DNA from: Tateyamaria sp. ANG-S1
GTDB taxonomy: Bacteria > Pseudomonadota > Alphaproteobacteria > Rhodobacterales > Rhodobacteraceae
Reading direction: 5' to 3'
Length of the DNA stretch: 64,000 nucleotides
Assembly: GCF_000814025.1 (NCBI RefSeq)
Contig: NZ_JWLL01000003.1
Coordinates: 724,375 to 788,374 of the forward strand
The notes beneath the pieces are model-generated. The model saw nothing but the letters and a program-made list of their open reading frames with translations, did not search any database and was not told the origin of the DNA. The translations under genes and the position numbers were made by a program. Shown here piece after piece: positions 62,954-64,000 of the stretch (its first letter is position 1; every line of letters starts with the position of its first letter).

Positions 62954-64000
62954 TCACGACTGGATCATCCCCAAATCCGCCGCAACGGCCGCTGCTGCTT
63001 TGCGACCGCTGCGAATGGCGCCCTCCACATGGCCCGCGAATGTGTCGTCCAGCTCAGCTCCGGCAAATTTCACCAGACCTTGCCAATCAGCGAGTTGTCT
63101 TGCCGCGTCAGACGGGTGCCCGTTTCTTATGTACCCATTGTAACCGCCGCCGCTCCATTTCTCATCGACCCAGACTGCCTCGTGCACTTCAATTGGGCGC
63201 GATGCGGCCTTACCCAAGACCGCAGAGAGGTCTTGGAGCAGCAGGTCCTCACGCTTGCCTTTGCAAAAATTGGCACGGTAGCGCGCTTCGGGGCCGCCAA
63301 GGAAAGCGGTGAGTTGGGACACGCCACCTGTCTCGTAACTTGTGTCCCGGACTTCGAGGCCCATGGGCGCGTCGAACGTGATCGAACCGCTCAATCCTTT
63401 GCTGCGCCAAAAGGGTCGATCATAGACCAGCGTCGACTTAATGATATCCCCGGGTGCAAAGGCCAATAGCAGCCGAACAAGACGATCGTCGTCGCCGACA
63501 TCAATGGCCACGTGTTGCGCCACTGAGGGCGGAACGGCAACGATGGCACGCGCAGCCCGCCATTGCCGATCCTTTGTCGTGATGTACAGACCGTTGCCTT
63601 CGGCGGAAATGCCGGTGATGGCGGTGTTCAACTCAGGTCGCTGCGAAAGCTTTGCAGCAAGCCCCGATATGATCGAGGACATGCCAGCGGGAAATTGGAA
63701 CTCAAGCTCGCCACGATCCGAGGCGTAAGCGTCGAACAACCGGCGTACGGCGACGCCGTTGATGATATCCGGGTTAGCGCCAAACTGCTCGGCAAACATC
63801 GTTCTGATCAAGGCTTCCTCTTCCGGGTGGAGAAGAAGCTGTCGAATGGCAGCGCCAAGGCTGCCCTTTGGTGGTGCATCGCGCGTAGTGACGAACTGCA
63901 GACCGCGCCGCGCTTCTCCAAAATCGTCCCATGGGCTGGTCCACCAATGAAACAGAGATCGAAACGACCGCACCGCATCACCCGGCGAAGACCATGACCG
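62954..64000 (-). CDS. FAD-dependent amine oxidase-like protein (5' end beyond window)
   Basis: 349 codons open to base 64000, so the N-terminus with the FAD Rossmann motif is outside the window. The visible part has GELEFQFPAGMSSIISGLAAKL (cited as FQFPAGMSSII), the typical GMSxI loop before the substrate domain, a VPPS segment (AIVAVPPSVAQ) and the C-terminal FAD-binding end KFAGAELDDTFAGHVEGAIRSGRKAA (cited as GAELDDTFAGHVEGAI), where many homologs read GTE...GYMEGA. This is the flavin monoamine oxidase family, which oxidises amines with oxygen. The substrate is unknown. Confidence 0.85.
   Translation of the reverse strand, partial: RSWSSPGDAVRSFRSLFHWWTSPWDDFGEARRGLQFVTTRDAPPKGSLGAAIRQLLLHPEEEALIRTMFAEQFGANPDIINGVAVRRLFDAYASDRGELEFQFPAGMSSIISGLAAKLSQRPELNTAITGISAEGNGLYITTKDRQWRAARAIVAVPPSVAQHVAIDVGDDDRLVRLLLAFAPGDIIKSTLVYDRPFWRSKGLSGSITFDAPMGLEVRDTSYETGGVSQLTAFLGGPEARYRANFCKGKREDLLLQDLSAVLGKAASRPIEVHEAVWVDEKWSGGGYNGYIRNGHPSDAARQLADWQGLVKFAGAELDDTFAGHVEGAIRSGRKAAAAVAADLGMIQS

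Overview
The window reads as GC-rich chromosomal DNA from a marine alphaproteobacterium of the order Rhodobacterales (Roseobacter-type). The evidence is gene order and family content: sucC-sucD-sucA-sucB-lpdA with small accessory genes between them, argH-lipoprotein-DUF2834-lysA-TIGR02302, ftsE-ftsX-plsC, soxBDAG sarcosine oxidase, Hint-domain and fasciclin proteins, and an intergenic repeat present twice. No species is claimed. No rRNA, tRNA, CRISPR array, prophage or insertion sequence was seen.

Layout. 1-363 is the 5' part of a glycosyltransferase. 542-11881 holds the 2-oxoglutarate dehydrogenase/succinyl-CoA synthetase genes, interrupted by a small lipoprotein and a methyltransferase (between sucC and sucD) and by a MAPEG / uracil-glycosylase-like / MAPEG cassette (between sucB and lpdA). 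11963-24119 is housekeeping: fasciclin Tat-lipoprotein, flavin-binding protein, plsC, ftsX, ftsE, zinc-ribbon membrane protein, TIGR02302 protein, lysA, argH and a TlpA thioredoxin. 24116-25045 is a sterol-desaturase-family gene broken by one amber codon. 25142-28218 carries a Hint protein, a GlxA/AraC regulator, a DUF1272 protein and a phosphatase-fold protein.

28416-36705 is the strongest candidate for an undescribed system. Nine co-directional genes encode a substrate-binding protein, ABC ATPase and permease, a cytosine-deaminase-type amidohydrolase, a FAD oxidase, two paralogous flavodoxin-fold reductases, an isopenicillin-N-synthase-type dioxygenase and a creatininase-family amidohydrolase. 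Every junction after the binding protein is a 1- or 4-base overlap, except binding protein to ATPase, which holds a hairpin. I infer uptake and oxidative/hydrolytic breakdown of an N-heterocycle or cyclic amide; the substrate is unknown.

36706-37330 is gene-poor. 37357-44811 holds bamB and a YfgM-like gene (minus strand) and a divergent HlyD/RND efflux pair whose pump has an unusual membrane insertion. 45104-49796 holds an Atm1-type ABC exporter, a LysM protein, a LOG-family protein and sodB, whose leader could hide its ribosome binding site. 50365-56736 is the sarcosine oxidase locus; soxB and soxD are separated by three tiny membrane-protein genes and two intrinsic terminators. 56943-64000 holds ccmI-ruvX-DUF1289, a PhyH-type dioxygenase coupled to a TauE/SafE exporter, dusA, an alpha/beta hydrolase preceded by a 27-residue membrane microprotein, and a flavin amine oxidase cut by the window edge.

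Start sites were chosen by reading ribosome-binding sites and overlaps by eye. Family assignments rest on motif recognition, not on database searches.
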